DNA from: Pseudomonadota bacterium
Lineage (GTDB): Bacteria; Desulfobacterota; Desulfobacteria; Desulfobacterales; JAHIVH01
NCBI GenBank assembly: GCA_018816735.1
Contig: JAHIVH010000016.1
Location: forward strand, 1 to 64,000
DNA: 64,000 nt
Reading direction: 5' to 3'
The position numbers were made by a program, and so were the translations under genes. Within the stretch, counting starts at the first letter, position 1. Each line of letters opens with the position of its first letter. Below, in pieces: positions 1 to 8,572 of the stretch. The notes beneath the pieces were generated by a model. It was not told where the DNA came from and ran no database searches. It worked only from the letters and a program-made list of their open reading frames with translations.

Positions 1-300
1 ACACCCTGCTGAGGGGCAATCGACATTAAAGGGTTCGAGTTCATTAAAATCGAGATGCTCTGATCGTTCTGGTATAATTTTATTTTTTAACGTGACTCCT
101 AATTCTTTATGAGTTCTTCTTTTTAATTTAGCATAGCCTTCATCTTTAAGGGTACGCTCAACTGTCCTTGAAGAAATTTTGATAGCGTCTTCGAAAAGAC
201 GATCTTGAATATCAGAAGCAGACAACCTCATTTTCCTATATTCAATAATTTTGTCTTGTACGTCAGGTATTGGCGTGAGAGTATTTACACGCCAATATTC
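1..300 (-). mobile_element. Partial transposase, N-terminal helix-turn-helix region (runs off the left edge)
   Basis: Reading the minus strand from about 300 down to 1 gives one open frame containing MRLSASDIQDRLFEDA, then ISSRTVERTLKDEGYAKL, then RSEHLDFNELEPFNVDCPSAG. This resembles the helix-turn-helix and linker region of a family of large bacterial transposases; the family assignment is from memory of such sequences. The catalytic part lies beyond the window. No terminal inverted repeat could be identified, and the frame runs straight into the ThDP-enzyme remnant at about 290-305, so the element may be truncated at its 5' end. Base composition is more AT-rich than the genes that follow. 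Confidence 0.55.
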
Positions 301-304
301 GGAA

Positions 305-1086
305 ACAGATATGCTTCTTCTTTTTGAAGCAGATGAAGAAACCGGTCGCCTTGCCATTGAAATGAAAAAGCGGCATCCCTCCATGAAGGTGGTTCAAAGC
401 GCGTCTCTCTCGTCATCAATCGGTTCCCTTGTGGCAGTTGATGAAGGGCTTTCAGGTTCGCCATCGGTTATATTGGGTCAATTGAAAGACGCGTTAATTG
501 AAATGGGCGAAGGAATATCTCCTGATGATTCATGGTGCGAGACGTTATTGGCTGAAAAAAAGGTGCTTGAGGCGGAGATCATGAGTTCATTTGATGGACG
601 ATCCCTGTTGTCCGGCCTTTTACTGCCATGAGAACGGTCAGTGAACTTATAAAGCCCCAGGACATGATTATCTGTGAAGGAGAACTTCTTTCAAAAATGG
701 CCATGATCCATCTTGAAAATGTCGGATTGCACAACATTATTTTTACCGGAGATTCACCAGTCCCAGGGGCGGGTTTGCCACTGTCGATTGGTGTGAAAAT
801 CGCAAGGCCGGAAAGCCGGGTGTTTCTTTTTACAGATACAAGGAATCTTAAACGGCATCATCGGGAATTCCAGACAGCCAGCCGGTATCATCTTCCGGTG
901 ACCACATTTTTGTTTCAGGGTAACAAGGAAAAACCTGACGAGGAAGTCGATTTTTCCATATTGTCCGAAAGTTTGGGCGTACCGTCCAGGCGGATTTCAG
1001 ATCCTTCGGAATCATTGACGGCAAGTGAAGTTGAGTCTTCATTTGATTCCCTGAAAGGCATGCTTTTTGATATGTCATCCTGTTGA
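305..1086 (+). pseudogene. Remnant of a thiamine-diphosphate-dependent (acetolactate synthase-like) enzyme
   Basis: Two consecutive frames look like the middle and C-terminal domains of one ThDP enzyme. The first (to 631) holds DMLLLFEADEETGRLAIEMK, like a middle domain. The second (628-1086, 152 residues) holds GDSPVPGAGLPLSIGVKIAR, like the segment before the ThDP-binding GDG motif, but GDG itself is replaced by TDTRN. The frames overlap by four bases (ATGA). That could be a genuine two-subunit arrangement, as in sulfopyruvate decarboxylases, or a frameshift, since the joined sequence reads smoothly across the junction. The N-terminal Pyr domain is missing and replaced by transposase sequence. 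I favour a pseudogene; substrate unknown. Confidence 0.5.
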
Positions 1087-1108
1087 TGGGTCGGTGTTGA
1101 TTTGTTCC

Positions 1109-2499
1109 CTATAGCGAAAAATCAAAAGATTCGGGCCGCTCAAGTTTGACCGGAATATCAAAACCGTAATGATCTATATAGTCTTTATATCTCTTGTAAA
1201 TCGTTTCTTTTCGAAATCCGTATTCTTCCAGAGTATACTTATGCCTGCCGTATTTACCCTGTTTATTGCTTTTCAGATAAATTTTCATTTTTTCTTCAAA
1301 TTCATGGGTGTAATCCAGATCAAATTTCCGGTAAATTTTTTTTACTACCGCAATTGGGTCTGAAAACAATTCTTCATACACACAATCAAATATGTGTTCC
1401 TCTTTTTCTAAATTTTTTTTTCGATACGTGAAAGGCACCATGAAACATTTCTCAAAATGCGTCTGCTGAAATTGCCCAAATCGATATTTGTCAAAAGAAT
1501 TTTTTTTATCGAAAGGAAGCAGGAAAGACTCTGTAAGACGACAAAAGGATGGGAGGGTGACAACAGGGTTTCGATGGGTGAGGACGATTCGTGCGTCAGG
1601 GTATTCTTCAAAAATGGTGGGGAAATAATGCGCATAATTCGGGGCTTTAAGTGTCCAATGCGACTTTGCGGGGTGATAGGCATCGAGCATTGTAAAAAAA
1701 ATCCGTTCGTAACGGAATACCGGATGCTTCCCTTGTAATTTGCAGAAGTCGTCTATATAGGTCTTTCCTGCGGTTACACTATTCATGGCAAATATCCCGT
1801 TATGGGCGAGCATATACATCAAAGACTCTTCTTTCTCGGTTGCGGACCACAAATGGGATTCTGCACATTTTCCATGAAACCTCGAGCCAATCGTGACATG
1901 ATCGTCACAGCGGAGCTGCTGCTATTAATCCTCCTGTCATTCAGCGGATTGGCTTTGGATGTCAGTGGCGGGATGGGAATTTCCATCTCAAAAGTATAAG
2001 GCGAACGCGTATTGGGATCTTCACTCATCAAACGATGCAACAGGGTTGTGCCTGACCGGGGTGGGCCCGTTATGATAACAGGGGCCTTAAGTTTTCCGTT
2101 GGCTTCTATAAAGGTCTTGTTCGCATGATAGTATTGAAGTACCTTTTTCCGATTTTTTAACCAGTTCAGTACTATTTTTTTAAGCAGGAATCTGCCAACA
2201 GGAGATAGAAACGGGTTGTTATCAAATCCATCACAAAACGATATAATGAGGTCTCTGATATCATTTATCTCCTCTTTTGTTCCCACATAATGATCCAGAT
2301 GACCAGCGCTATCGAATTCCTTCAGCAAGGTTTTCTTCAGCCTGAACGCCTGAGAATTGAATGCACGATATATGGCGTCTATCCATTCAACAGGTTTCAA
2401 CACAGAAGAGTACTTAACATGATTGTTTGGAAAACGTTCCATGGGAATGTCTTTGCCATTTTGAGGAAACTGTCCGTAATAATTGGAAAAATCAGGCAT
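1109..2499 (-). pseudogene. Sulfotransferase-family protein, split by a one-base frameshift
   Basis: The N-terminal half (start 2499) carries the PAPS-binding P-loop GPPRSGTTLLHRL. The C-terminal half carries the 3'-phosphate-binding region YPDARIVLTHRNPVVTLPS. The frame breaks in the GGG run at 1855-1857 (plus strand). Adding one base there restores NPHLWSATEKEESL across the join, giving a protein of roughly 465 residues, a normal length for this sulfotransferase group. The ATG at 2499 overlaps the stop of the upstream RND exporter by eight bases, so the two are cotranscribed and probably translationally coupled. It would transfer sulfate from PAPS to an unknown, possibly lipid or exported, acceptor. 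A homopolymer sequencing error is as likely as a true mutation. Confidence 0.75.
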
Positions 2500-4957
2500 T
2501 TTTCTGCATTCCTTTTTTCCTGCGTTTATTATTGCCACCGGTAGCAAGGACCATCAATGCCGGTGCGACAAAAAAATCAGCCAGCAATGCCAGTATTAAG
2601 GTGAATCCTGTCAGCATTCCAAAGGTAGAGATATTATTCATGCTGGCAAATATAAAAATAAAGAAACCGGTTGAAAGGACACAGGTTGTAATTAACATCG
2701 CGTGACCGGCAGTATTAAGGGCCTCCATGACAGCAAACACCGGATCATTTTTTATTTCATAATATTTTCTAAAATTGTGCATAAAATGGATGGTATCATC
2801 TACGGCAAGGCCAATGGCAATACTGCCGATCAACATGTTAAATGGGCCTAAATATATTTTTAGCCAGCCCATGATGCCTAATATGACAGCGATAGGCAAC
2901 AGGTTGGGTATCATGCTTAGAATGCCCAATTTGATGTCACCGATTAAAAGAATCATTAGGATCGATATAACGATAAATGCCACAATATAACTGCGGGCCA
3001 TGCTGGTGGCTGTATTGACAAGTGTTCTGCAAAAAAGGGGGATCATGCCGGTCAGAACATACTTGGCATCTGGAAAGGTCTCCTGAAAATAGTGATTGAT
3101 AGAATCTAAGAAATCCATATAGAGAAAAGCATCATTTAATGGGAAGATCATGGTCAATCGGGCTTTTTTAAACTGCTCGTCCGTAAAATATTCCAGGTCG
3201 GTGGAACCTCTGTTTTCAAAAAGAAGAAATTCCTGGGAAATCAAATATTCATCCCCGGGTATCGCATAAGACACTTTTTCATTGTTATTCAGGGCCCGAT
3301 TGATTTCCTTTAGAATGGCAGTAACAGACCAGGCTTTTCCGATATAGATGTCACCTGATTTTAAATTTTCGAGGTATGCTGTCGATTGGTCCAGTTTTTT
3401 CAGTGTGACGGGATCATGAAGGCCATTTTTTTTACCGGTATCTATAACAATTTCCGAATACATTGATCCGTGCATATTTTTATCAATGGTTTCAGTTGCA
3501 ACACGAATGGGGTTATCCCTGGGGAGCCACTTTGTAGAATTATAAGCAAATCGGAGCCTTGTTAGACCGATAGATGCAAAAAAAAGGATAACCAGAGAAA
3601 CAGTCAATACGCGAAGGGGATATTTGACCGCAATCGTTCCTGCTTTTGTTATCAGGGGATCAATGATGTTCACTTTGACTCGTGTTTTTTTATGTATAAC
3701 AGGTTTTAAGGGGATGAGTGCAATAAGTGCAGGCAAAAGAAATATTGTGTAAAAAAAAGCAATTAAAACACCGATGCTTCCATATATGCCCAAGTCTATG
3801 ATAGGCGCGATTTTCGCTGTTGACAGGGACAAAAGGCCGCCTGCTGTTGTAATTGAAGTCATCAGAATCGCTAACCCTGAATGACCAAAAGCATAAATAA
3901 TCGCCGCCTCTTTATTGTTGCTTTTATTGAAGTGCTGAAAAAAAATCGCAAGAATATGCACGGCATCCCCCATGCCAACAGCAAGCAGGAAGGAAGGTAA
4001 AATAGATGTGGGCAATTTGAGAACTGCGCCGGTAGCGGCCATGATTCCTATCGTTGATAAAAGTGAGAGATATACGACTAAAAGAGGCAACACAACACCT
4101 GACATTCTTAAAAATATCGCATAAAGAAAGATGGATATGGTGACGATGGTTAACCCCATAAATAGTGTCATATCATGCGTCGTGTCAGCGTTTAAAAAAT
4201 ATTGTAATACTGGCGAACCGGTGAGATAAATTTTTATTGTGGGGGATTTATGTGTTTCAATACTATCAATAACGGCTTTGATAGCTTCGTTGGTTTGTGC
4301 TTCGGTTATCAGATCAACATTCCCGGTATTATTTTTATTCGCCGATGGTTTTGCTAAGTCGGCATCCATAGCGATATCTTCACCAAACCCATCTAAATTA
4401 TTTTCTTTTTTATCGTTCGGAAGATATACTTGGGTTTTTATGATAATGGTTGTATAGGTGTCGTCATCGGAGATCAGAAGATTTCGATAAAGCGGATTTT
4501 CAGAAATTCGGTTTTTTAAAACCAAAAGGTCTTCAGGTGTTTCTGGCCAGTGTTCAAAAAGTTCTTCCACAATCAACTGATTGTCATTGCCCCGAATATT
4601 TCTGGCGTTAATCAGGCTCGTGACCTCTTCCACATAAGGCACATTTTCTTTGATATCGGTATGAAGTGCCTTCAGTTGCCGTAAAAAATTCAGATCGTAA
4701 ACATTTTTTGTATGGATCGCGACGATGATCCGTTCGTCACGGCCGAATTCCTTACGAAAATCATTGTACACCAAAAGGTCAGGATCATTTTTTTGCAACA
4801 TCCCTTCAAGCGATGTATCAATTGTAATTTTAGGGAGATAAAATAAGGTTGGGAGTATCACAACAAACATGATGACACATGTTTTAACCGGATGATGATA
4901 TCCGGTAAACGCGATATTTTTAAACCATTTTTCAATCGTTAACCTGAAACTGGACAT
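2492..4957 (-). CDS. RND-superfamily (MMPL/Patched-type) exporter
   Basis: An inner-membrane exporter of 821 residues with the internal duplication typical of the family. A membrane helix near residue 20 is followed by a large periplasmic loop, a cluster of helices (about 250-430), a second loop, and a second helix cluster (about 650-810). The paired motifs AVGMGDAVHILAIFFQHF and IGLAVDDTIHFMHNFRKYY are the conserved Asp-containing helix-4 segments of the two halves that carry the proton relay. It is the first gene of a two-gene unit with a sulfotransferase. Relatives move hydrophobic or lipid-like molecules, so export of a sulfated lipid or similar product is a reasonable inference. Substrate unproven. 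Confidence 0.85.
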   Translation of the reverse strand: MSSFRLTIEKWFKNIAFTGYHHPVKTCVIMFVVILPTLFYLPKITIDTSLEGMLQKNDPDLLVYNDFRKEFGRDERIIVAIHTKNVYDLNFLRQLKALHTDIKENVPYVEEVTSLINARNIRGNDNQLIVEELFEHWPETPEDLLVLKNRISENPLYRNLLISDDDTYTTIIIKTQVYLPNDKKENNLDGFGEDIAMDADLAKPSANKNNTGNVDLITEAQTNEAIKAVIDSIETHKSPTIKIYLTGSPVLQYFLNADTTHDMTLFMGLTIVTISIFLYAIFLRMSGVVLPLLVVYLSLLSTIGIMAATGAVLKLPTSILPSFLLAVGMGDAVHILAIFFQHFNKSNNKEAAIIYAFGHSGLAILMTSITTAGGLLSLSTAKIAPIIDLGIYGSIGVLIAFFYTIFLLPALIALIPLKPVIHKKTRVKVNIIDPLITKAGTIAVKYPLRVLTVSLVILFFASIGLTRLRFAYNSTKWLPRDNPIRVATETIDKNMHGSMYSEIVIDTGKKNGLHDPVTLKKLDQSTAYLENLKSGDIYIGKAWSVTAILKEINRALNNNEKVSYAIPGDEYLISQEFLLFENRGSTDLEYFTDEQFKKARLTMIFPLNDAFLYMDFLDSINHYFQETFPDAKYVLTGMIPLFCRTLVNTATSMARSYIVAFIVISILMILLIGDIKLGILSMIPNLLPIAVILGIMGWLKIYLGPFNMLIGSIAIGLAVDDTIHFMHNFRKYYEIKNDPVFAVMEALNTAGHAMLITTCVLSTGFFIFIFASMNNISTFGMLTGFTLILALLADFFVAPALMVLATGGNNKRRKKGMQKNA

Positions 4958-5443
4958 GATTTGACGGTTGACTCCCTGATCGTATCTACTGTACAGTCTG
5001 TAATATATTTTAGAGATTTATAAACATTATTGATCGTGGGTGTCAACCTAAAAATATAAAATGTCGTGTGATGCCTGAGGCCGGATTGCGAAACGCCCAA
5101 ACCGGATAATATTGTTCGAATTAGACAACAAAGACGTATTTCAGACATGAAGATTGCTATTGGCCGGCGGAACTGTTATTAACCCTGCAGTTGCATAAAA
5201 AATGCGATGAAGTGATTGTAAACCTTGGGAAACGTTATTTTACACGAAAAAAACATCATTTCTGAAATCAACCGTAAATGTCATCCAGAAATGGATGAGC
5301 CTGTCTTTTGACACAAGCATCTTTGGGAAAAAAAGTGGGGTCTTCCTCTAAGCCCTTGATGATTCCGGATGTATATTGGCGTGGCCCAATGAGTTTGCTT
5401 ATATTTTTTAAAATATATTTACACTGTGTACATTTGTTAAAAA
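4958..5443. other. Gene-poor stretch with a possible short coding remnant
   Basis: There is no recognisable gene in this 486-base gap. On the minus strand from about 5430 to 5268 an open frame reads NKCTQCKYILKNISKL, then GPRQYTSGIIKGLEEDP and DACVKRQAHPFLDDIYG before TGA. Its codon pattern and CxxC motif look protein-like, but there is no ribosome site or convincing start, and it is continuous with the end of the neighbouring hydrolase only in another frame. It may be the tail of a lost gene. The rest, upstream of the RND exporter, presumably holds that operon's promoter; none is obvious. Confidence 0.35.
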
Positions 5444-6355
5444 TCACCTGATAAAATCGATGTAATATCGGGCGGTTTCCGCAGGCCTCTCTATCATAGG
5501 AACATGTCCGCACTTCTTCATGATAATGACCTGGGAGTCGTCAATCCCTTTATCGAGAACTTCAGCGCTGGAAGCAGGGAATACCTTGTCCATATCTCCC
5601 CATATAATCAGGGTTTTTGCATGTATATCCATCATTTTTCTTTCAAGCTGGTCTGCAGGTCTCGCTTCGGCAAACACTTTTTGATAGAATTCTTTTCTCT
5701 TCACGGCCTTGTCACCCAGATAATTTTTTACCATGCCCGGAATAAAGGGCGGATTCTCAAAAACAAAATTGATAAAATTTTTGTATTCAGATGCCTCAGA
5801 AACAACAAGAGGATTCTTTCCCTTTTTTAGCGCTATGGTGAGTTGGCTCATTTCGCGGTCAAGCACGCCGCCCGGATCAATGAGGCCCAGGCTTAAAACA
5901 TCATCGGGATAGGTTGCTGCATAAACGCCCGAGATCAATCCACCCATGGAATTTCCGGCAATATGAAATTTTGTCATGCCGATGGCCCTGGTAAATTCAT
6001 GAATCCGTTTAACCTGAGAGTCTATGTCATACTGTTCGTTCATCAGCATGGTACTATCTCCGAATCCTGGAAGGTCAGGGGCCACAATATGATATGATCC
6101 CTTGAGGTAACGCGCAAAGCGGATCCAGTTGTCTTTGTCTGCGCCGAATCCGTGAAGAAGCAGAACAGATGTACCCGTGCCCCCTTCGAGATACGCTATG
6201 GCGAACTTGTCGATATGAACAGATTTCTCCTGCAACCCGGCCAGTTTTCTCCTGGCTGTGCTGTCCATGTTATATAGGCCTGAGGCACAGGCGCTCAAAA
6301 GGAGCAGAAAACTTACCATGGGCACTATCAGTATCTTATTTGTTTTAAAGGTCAT
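5444..6355 (-). CDS. Alpha/beta hydrolase lipoprotein
   Basis: A serine hydrolase with a lipoprotein signal: MTFKTNKILIVPMVSFLLLL followed by the lipobox SAC, so it is probably anchored at the membrane facing the periplasm. The oxyanion region is LLLHGFGADKDNW, the nucleophile elbow is GNSMGG, the acid is in WGDMDKVFP and the catalytic histidine is in CGHVPMIERP, giving a full triad. The start at 6355 is preferred because GAGGATCACG precedes it; the upstream ATG at 6382 lies inside a hairpin. Substrate cannot be deduced. Its place next to lipid-related genes hints at an ester lipid. Confidence 0.8.
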   Translation of the reverse strand: MTFKTNKILIVPMVSFLLLLSACASGLYNMDSTARRKLAGLQEKSVHIDKFAIAYLEGGTGTSVLLLHGFGADKDNWIRFARYLKGSYHIVAPDLPGFGDSTMLMNEQYDIDSQVKRIHEFTRAIGMTKFHIAGNSMGGLISGVYAATYPDDVLSLGLIDPGGVLDREMSQLTIALKKGKNPLVVSEASEYKNFINFVFENPPFIPGMVKNYLGDKAVKRKEFYQKVFAEARPADQLERKMMDIHAKTLIIWGDMDKVFPASSAEVLDKGIDDSQVIIMKKCGHVPMIERPAETARYYIDFIR

Positions 6356-6373
6356 CGTGATCCTCATTGATAC

Positions 6374-6407
6374 AAAAGGCAATCCACATCATGACGGATT
6401 GCCTTTT
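6374..6407 (-). terminator. Hairpin between the MaoC gene and the lipoprotein hydrolase
   Basis: A perfect 12-bp inverted repeat, AAAAGGCAATCC (6374-6385) and GGATTGCCTTTT (6396-6407), with a 10-base loop. It sits between the stop of the MaoC gene and the hydrolase start and ends in four U residues on the minus-strand transcript, so it is a plausible intrinsic or partial terminator. The short U-tract could allow read-through into the hydrolase gene. Confidence 0.6.
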
Positions 6408-6433
6408 ACCGTTTTATATATGCCACACTCAGA

Positions 6434-6892
6434 TTAAACGAAATACATCATCAGCCATTCAGCCACAAGGGAGGGTTTCTCCTTTCCTTCCACCTGCACC
6501 GTATGGGTGACGGTCATTAAAACCTTTCCATTGGATTTTTCTTCAATGCTCGTCAACTGCATGGTGTCCTGAATTTTTGATCCGGATGGCACAGGGTCTA
6601 CAAAGCGGACTTTGTTGAATCCGTAATTAATGGCCGCTTTTATCCCTTCAGGCATCCATGTGCCTTCGGACGCCATTCGGGTCAGCAGGGAAAGGGTCAG
6701 GAATCCATGCGCGATGGTTGTGCCAAACGGACCTTGTTTTGCCAGTTCTTCGTCCACATGAATAAACTGGTGATCATCCGTGCAATCTGCGAATTGATTG
6801 ATTCGTTCCTGACTGATTACCATCCATTCGCTTTTCTTTTCTTCACCAATGCATTCTTTAAGTTTGTCTAATGGCAATACCGTGATCGACAT
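6434..6892 (-). CDS. MaoC-like (R)-specific enoyl-CoA hydratase
   Basis: A single hot-dog-fold protein of 152 residues. The hydratase signature is present: FADCTDDHQFIHVDEE supplies the catalytic Asp and His, followed by GPFGTTIAHGFLTLSLL. The family hydrates trans-2-enoyl-CoA to (R)-3-hydroxyacyl-CoA in the cytoplasm. The ribosome site AAGGAGGAGG is very strong, suggesting good expression. No other beta-oxidation gene is adjacent, so its pathway partner is elsewhere. The catalytic residues argue against a purely structural hot-dog protein. Confidence 0.88.
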   Translation of the reverse strand: MSITVLPLDKLKECIGEEKKSEWMVISQERINQFADCTDDHQFIHVDEELAKQGPFGTTIAHGFLTLSLLTRMASEGTWMPEGIKAAINYGFNKVRFVDPVPSGSKIQDTMQLTSIEEKSNGKVLMTVTHTVQVEGKEKPSLVAEWLMMYFV

Positions 6893-7057
6893 TTTTGTTC
6901 CTCCTCCTTATATGGTTTAGATTTTTTTTAATGGACTTTATGTGTCCTGATCGTATTTAGTCAAGCATAAATCACGTTAACCTCCTGAATATCGGTTTTT
7001 CTCCTGGGGGCATATCTGAATGGGCAGTTTGACCGGGGCATAAATAAACAAAAAAGT

Positions 7058-7921
7058 CTATTTCCATCGTTTGTGTACCCATATCCATTGTTCCGGGTGT
7101 TGTCTGATGAACGCTTCAATAACATCATTGAATTTTTGGGTTGAAAAAAGAACGGTTTCATCCTTTGTGCTTCCGGTGACCAATGGAATTTCAGGGCCAG
7201 AGGTCAGATAATGGATGCCATCCTCCCGCCAGTTAAATACAGGCACCACTGGTGTGCCGGTTTTCACGGCGATCATGGCCACCGCCTTCATGGTCGATGC
7301 CGGGCGGTTGAAAAAATTGACATTGACCCCTTTATTGCCACCCATATGCTGATCAAATATCATTCCGATGATTTTATTCTGCTTGAGCAGTCTTAAAATG
7401 GCGAACAATGATTTTTTTTTGGGGAGAAATTTAACGCCCTTGTCTTCCCTGATTTTCTGCCAGTATTCGTTGATGGATTTGTTCCGGATCTTTTTGGTGA
7501 TGATATACGTGTCAAAGCCTGCGATTGACTGAGCGATGGCCATCAAATCGAAATTCCCGTAATGACCGCAGATGACAATGAGTCCCTTTCCTTTTAAAAG
7601 CGCCTTTTCAATATGGCTTGTGTCCAGAATTTTAATTCTTTTTTCAAGGTCGTCTCTGTCCAGTCCGGGGAGGCGCAGGAATTCCACAAGGTAAATGCCA
7701 TAGTGGATAAAATTGTCTCTTGCCAGGCGAAGAATTTCCGCTTCGCTTTTTTCCTGGGAAAACGCCTTTCGCAGGTTATCGATAACGAGGCTTCTTCTGT
7801 ACCGGATGACGTGAAACCAGAAAAGGCCCAGTTTTTTTCCGAAGCTAAGCGCCGTGTTTTCCGGTATCCTTTGAAATATATATAAGACTGCTCTGATGAG
7901 AATGACCTGAATATGCTTCAT
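7058..7921 (-). CDS. LpxL/HtrB-family lipid A (Kdo2-lipid IVA) acyltransferase
   Basis: A 287-residue inner-membrane acyltransferase of the LpxL/LpxM family. It has an N-terminal hydrophobic segment (RAVLYIFQRIPENTALSFG) and the catalytic HX4D motif in VICGHYGNFDLMAIA at about residue 128. The later motif MIFDQHMGGNKGVNVNFF is typical. It ends with the usual WIWVHKRWK. It would add a secondary acyl chain to a lipid A precursor. It lies 31 bases downstream of yedF in the same direction, so it may be cotranscribed with the selenium genes, although no functional link is known. LpxL versus LpxM cannot be told from sequence alone. Confidence 0.82.
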   Translation of the reverse strand: MKHIQVILIRAVLYIFQRIPENTALSFGKKLGLFWFHVIRYRRSLVIDNLRKAFSQEKSEAEILRLARDNFIHYGIYLVEFLRLPGLDRDDLEKRIKILDTSHIEKALLKGKGLIVICGHYGNFDLMAIAQSIAGFDTYIITKKIRNKSINEYWQKIREDKGVKFLPKKKSLFAILRLLKQNKIIGMIFDQHMGGNKGVNVNFFNRPASTMKAVAMIAVKTGTPVVPVFNWREDGIHYLTSGPEIPLVTGSTKDETVLFSTQKFNDVIEAFIRQHPEQWIWVHKRWK

Positions 7922-7952
7922 TGTTTGCCGTATTTGAAATGGTATTTGTCAA

Positions 7953-8552
7953 TCAAAGGTTAATGACATGATCTGCAACCTGCAGGGATGTTATGATATC
8001 AAGCATATTTGTTGTTTCACCCACCTGCTTTTTTTCAAGAAGGTTGAAATGAGTCAAACATGTGCCGCAGACCAGAATGCTGACGCCTTTTTCCTCAAGC
8101 TCTTTCAGATGGGGAAGCGATTCCGCACCTTCAATGGCAAGCTTGACACCGCTGTTGACACAAACAATACGCCACAGCTCATTTCCCATTTCTTTTAATG
8201 TGGAAATGAAGCTTTTCATCAGTTTTTGGCCCAGATCATCATCACCATGCCCCATCCGGTCCGAGCTGATCATCACCAGGATTTGGGAGCTGTTCCTGTC
8301 TGTTCCGGCCATATCCGCTTCCTGCTGACCTGCTGTGCCCGGTCCTCTTTTTCCGACTATTTTGATATCATTTCCCTCTGTTGTCACCGTTGTTTGAAAT
8401 TTCCGGAATTCAAGAAATCGGACCACATTTTGTCTGGCGGCCTCGTTATCAACGGTTATCTGAATCATTTCAGGATCTTCCTTGTCGATCATCGCCTTGG
8501 TCTGCAATACAGGCGTCGGGCAGGCAAGCCCTCTGGCATCGATGGTTTTCAT
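7953..8552 (-). CDS. yedF: Sulfurtransferase-like selenium metabolism protein YedF
   Basis: A two-domain protein of about 199 residues. The N-terminal TusA-like domain has the cysteine motif MKTIDARGLACPTPVLQ, and the C-terminal DsrE-like domain has SILVCGTCLTHFNLLEK. This architecture is the one called YedF in selenium-using anaerobes, where it sits next to selD. Its exact reaction is not settled; handling of selenium or sulfur as a persulfide or perselenide is assumed. The start at 8552 is chosen because GGAG lies eight bases upstream; an upstream ATG at 8570 has no ribosome site. It follows selD directly, so the two form one transcription unit. Confidence 0.85.
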   Translation of the reverse strand: MKTIDARGLACPTPVLQTKAMIDKEDPEMIQITVDNEAARQNVVRFLEFRKFQTTVTTEGNDIKIVGKRGPGTAGQQEADMAGTDRNSSQILVMISSDRMGHGDDDLGQKLMKSFISTLKEMGNELWRIVCVNSGVKLAIEGAESLPHLKELEEKGVSILVCGTCLTHFNLLEKKQVGETTNMLDIITSLQVADHVINL

Positions 8553-8572
8553 TTGGTTATCTCCATCCATTT

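Noticed and set aside
4939..5148. 69-codon minus-strand frame upstream of the RND exporter
   Set aside because: No ribosome site or motif; overlaps the exporter start and probably contains its promoter.
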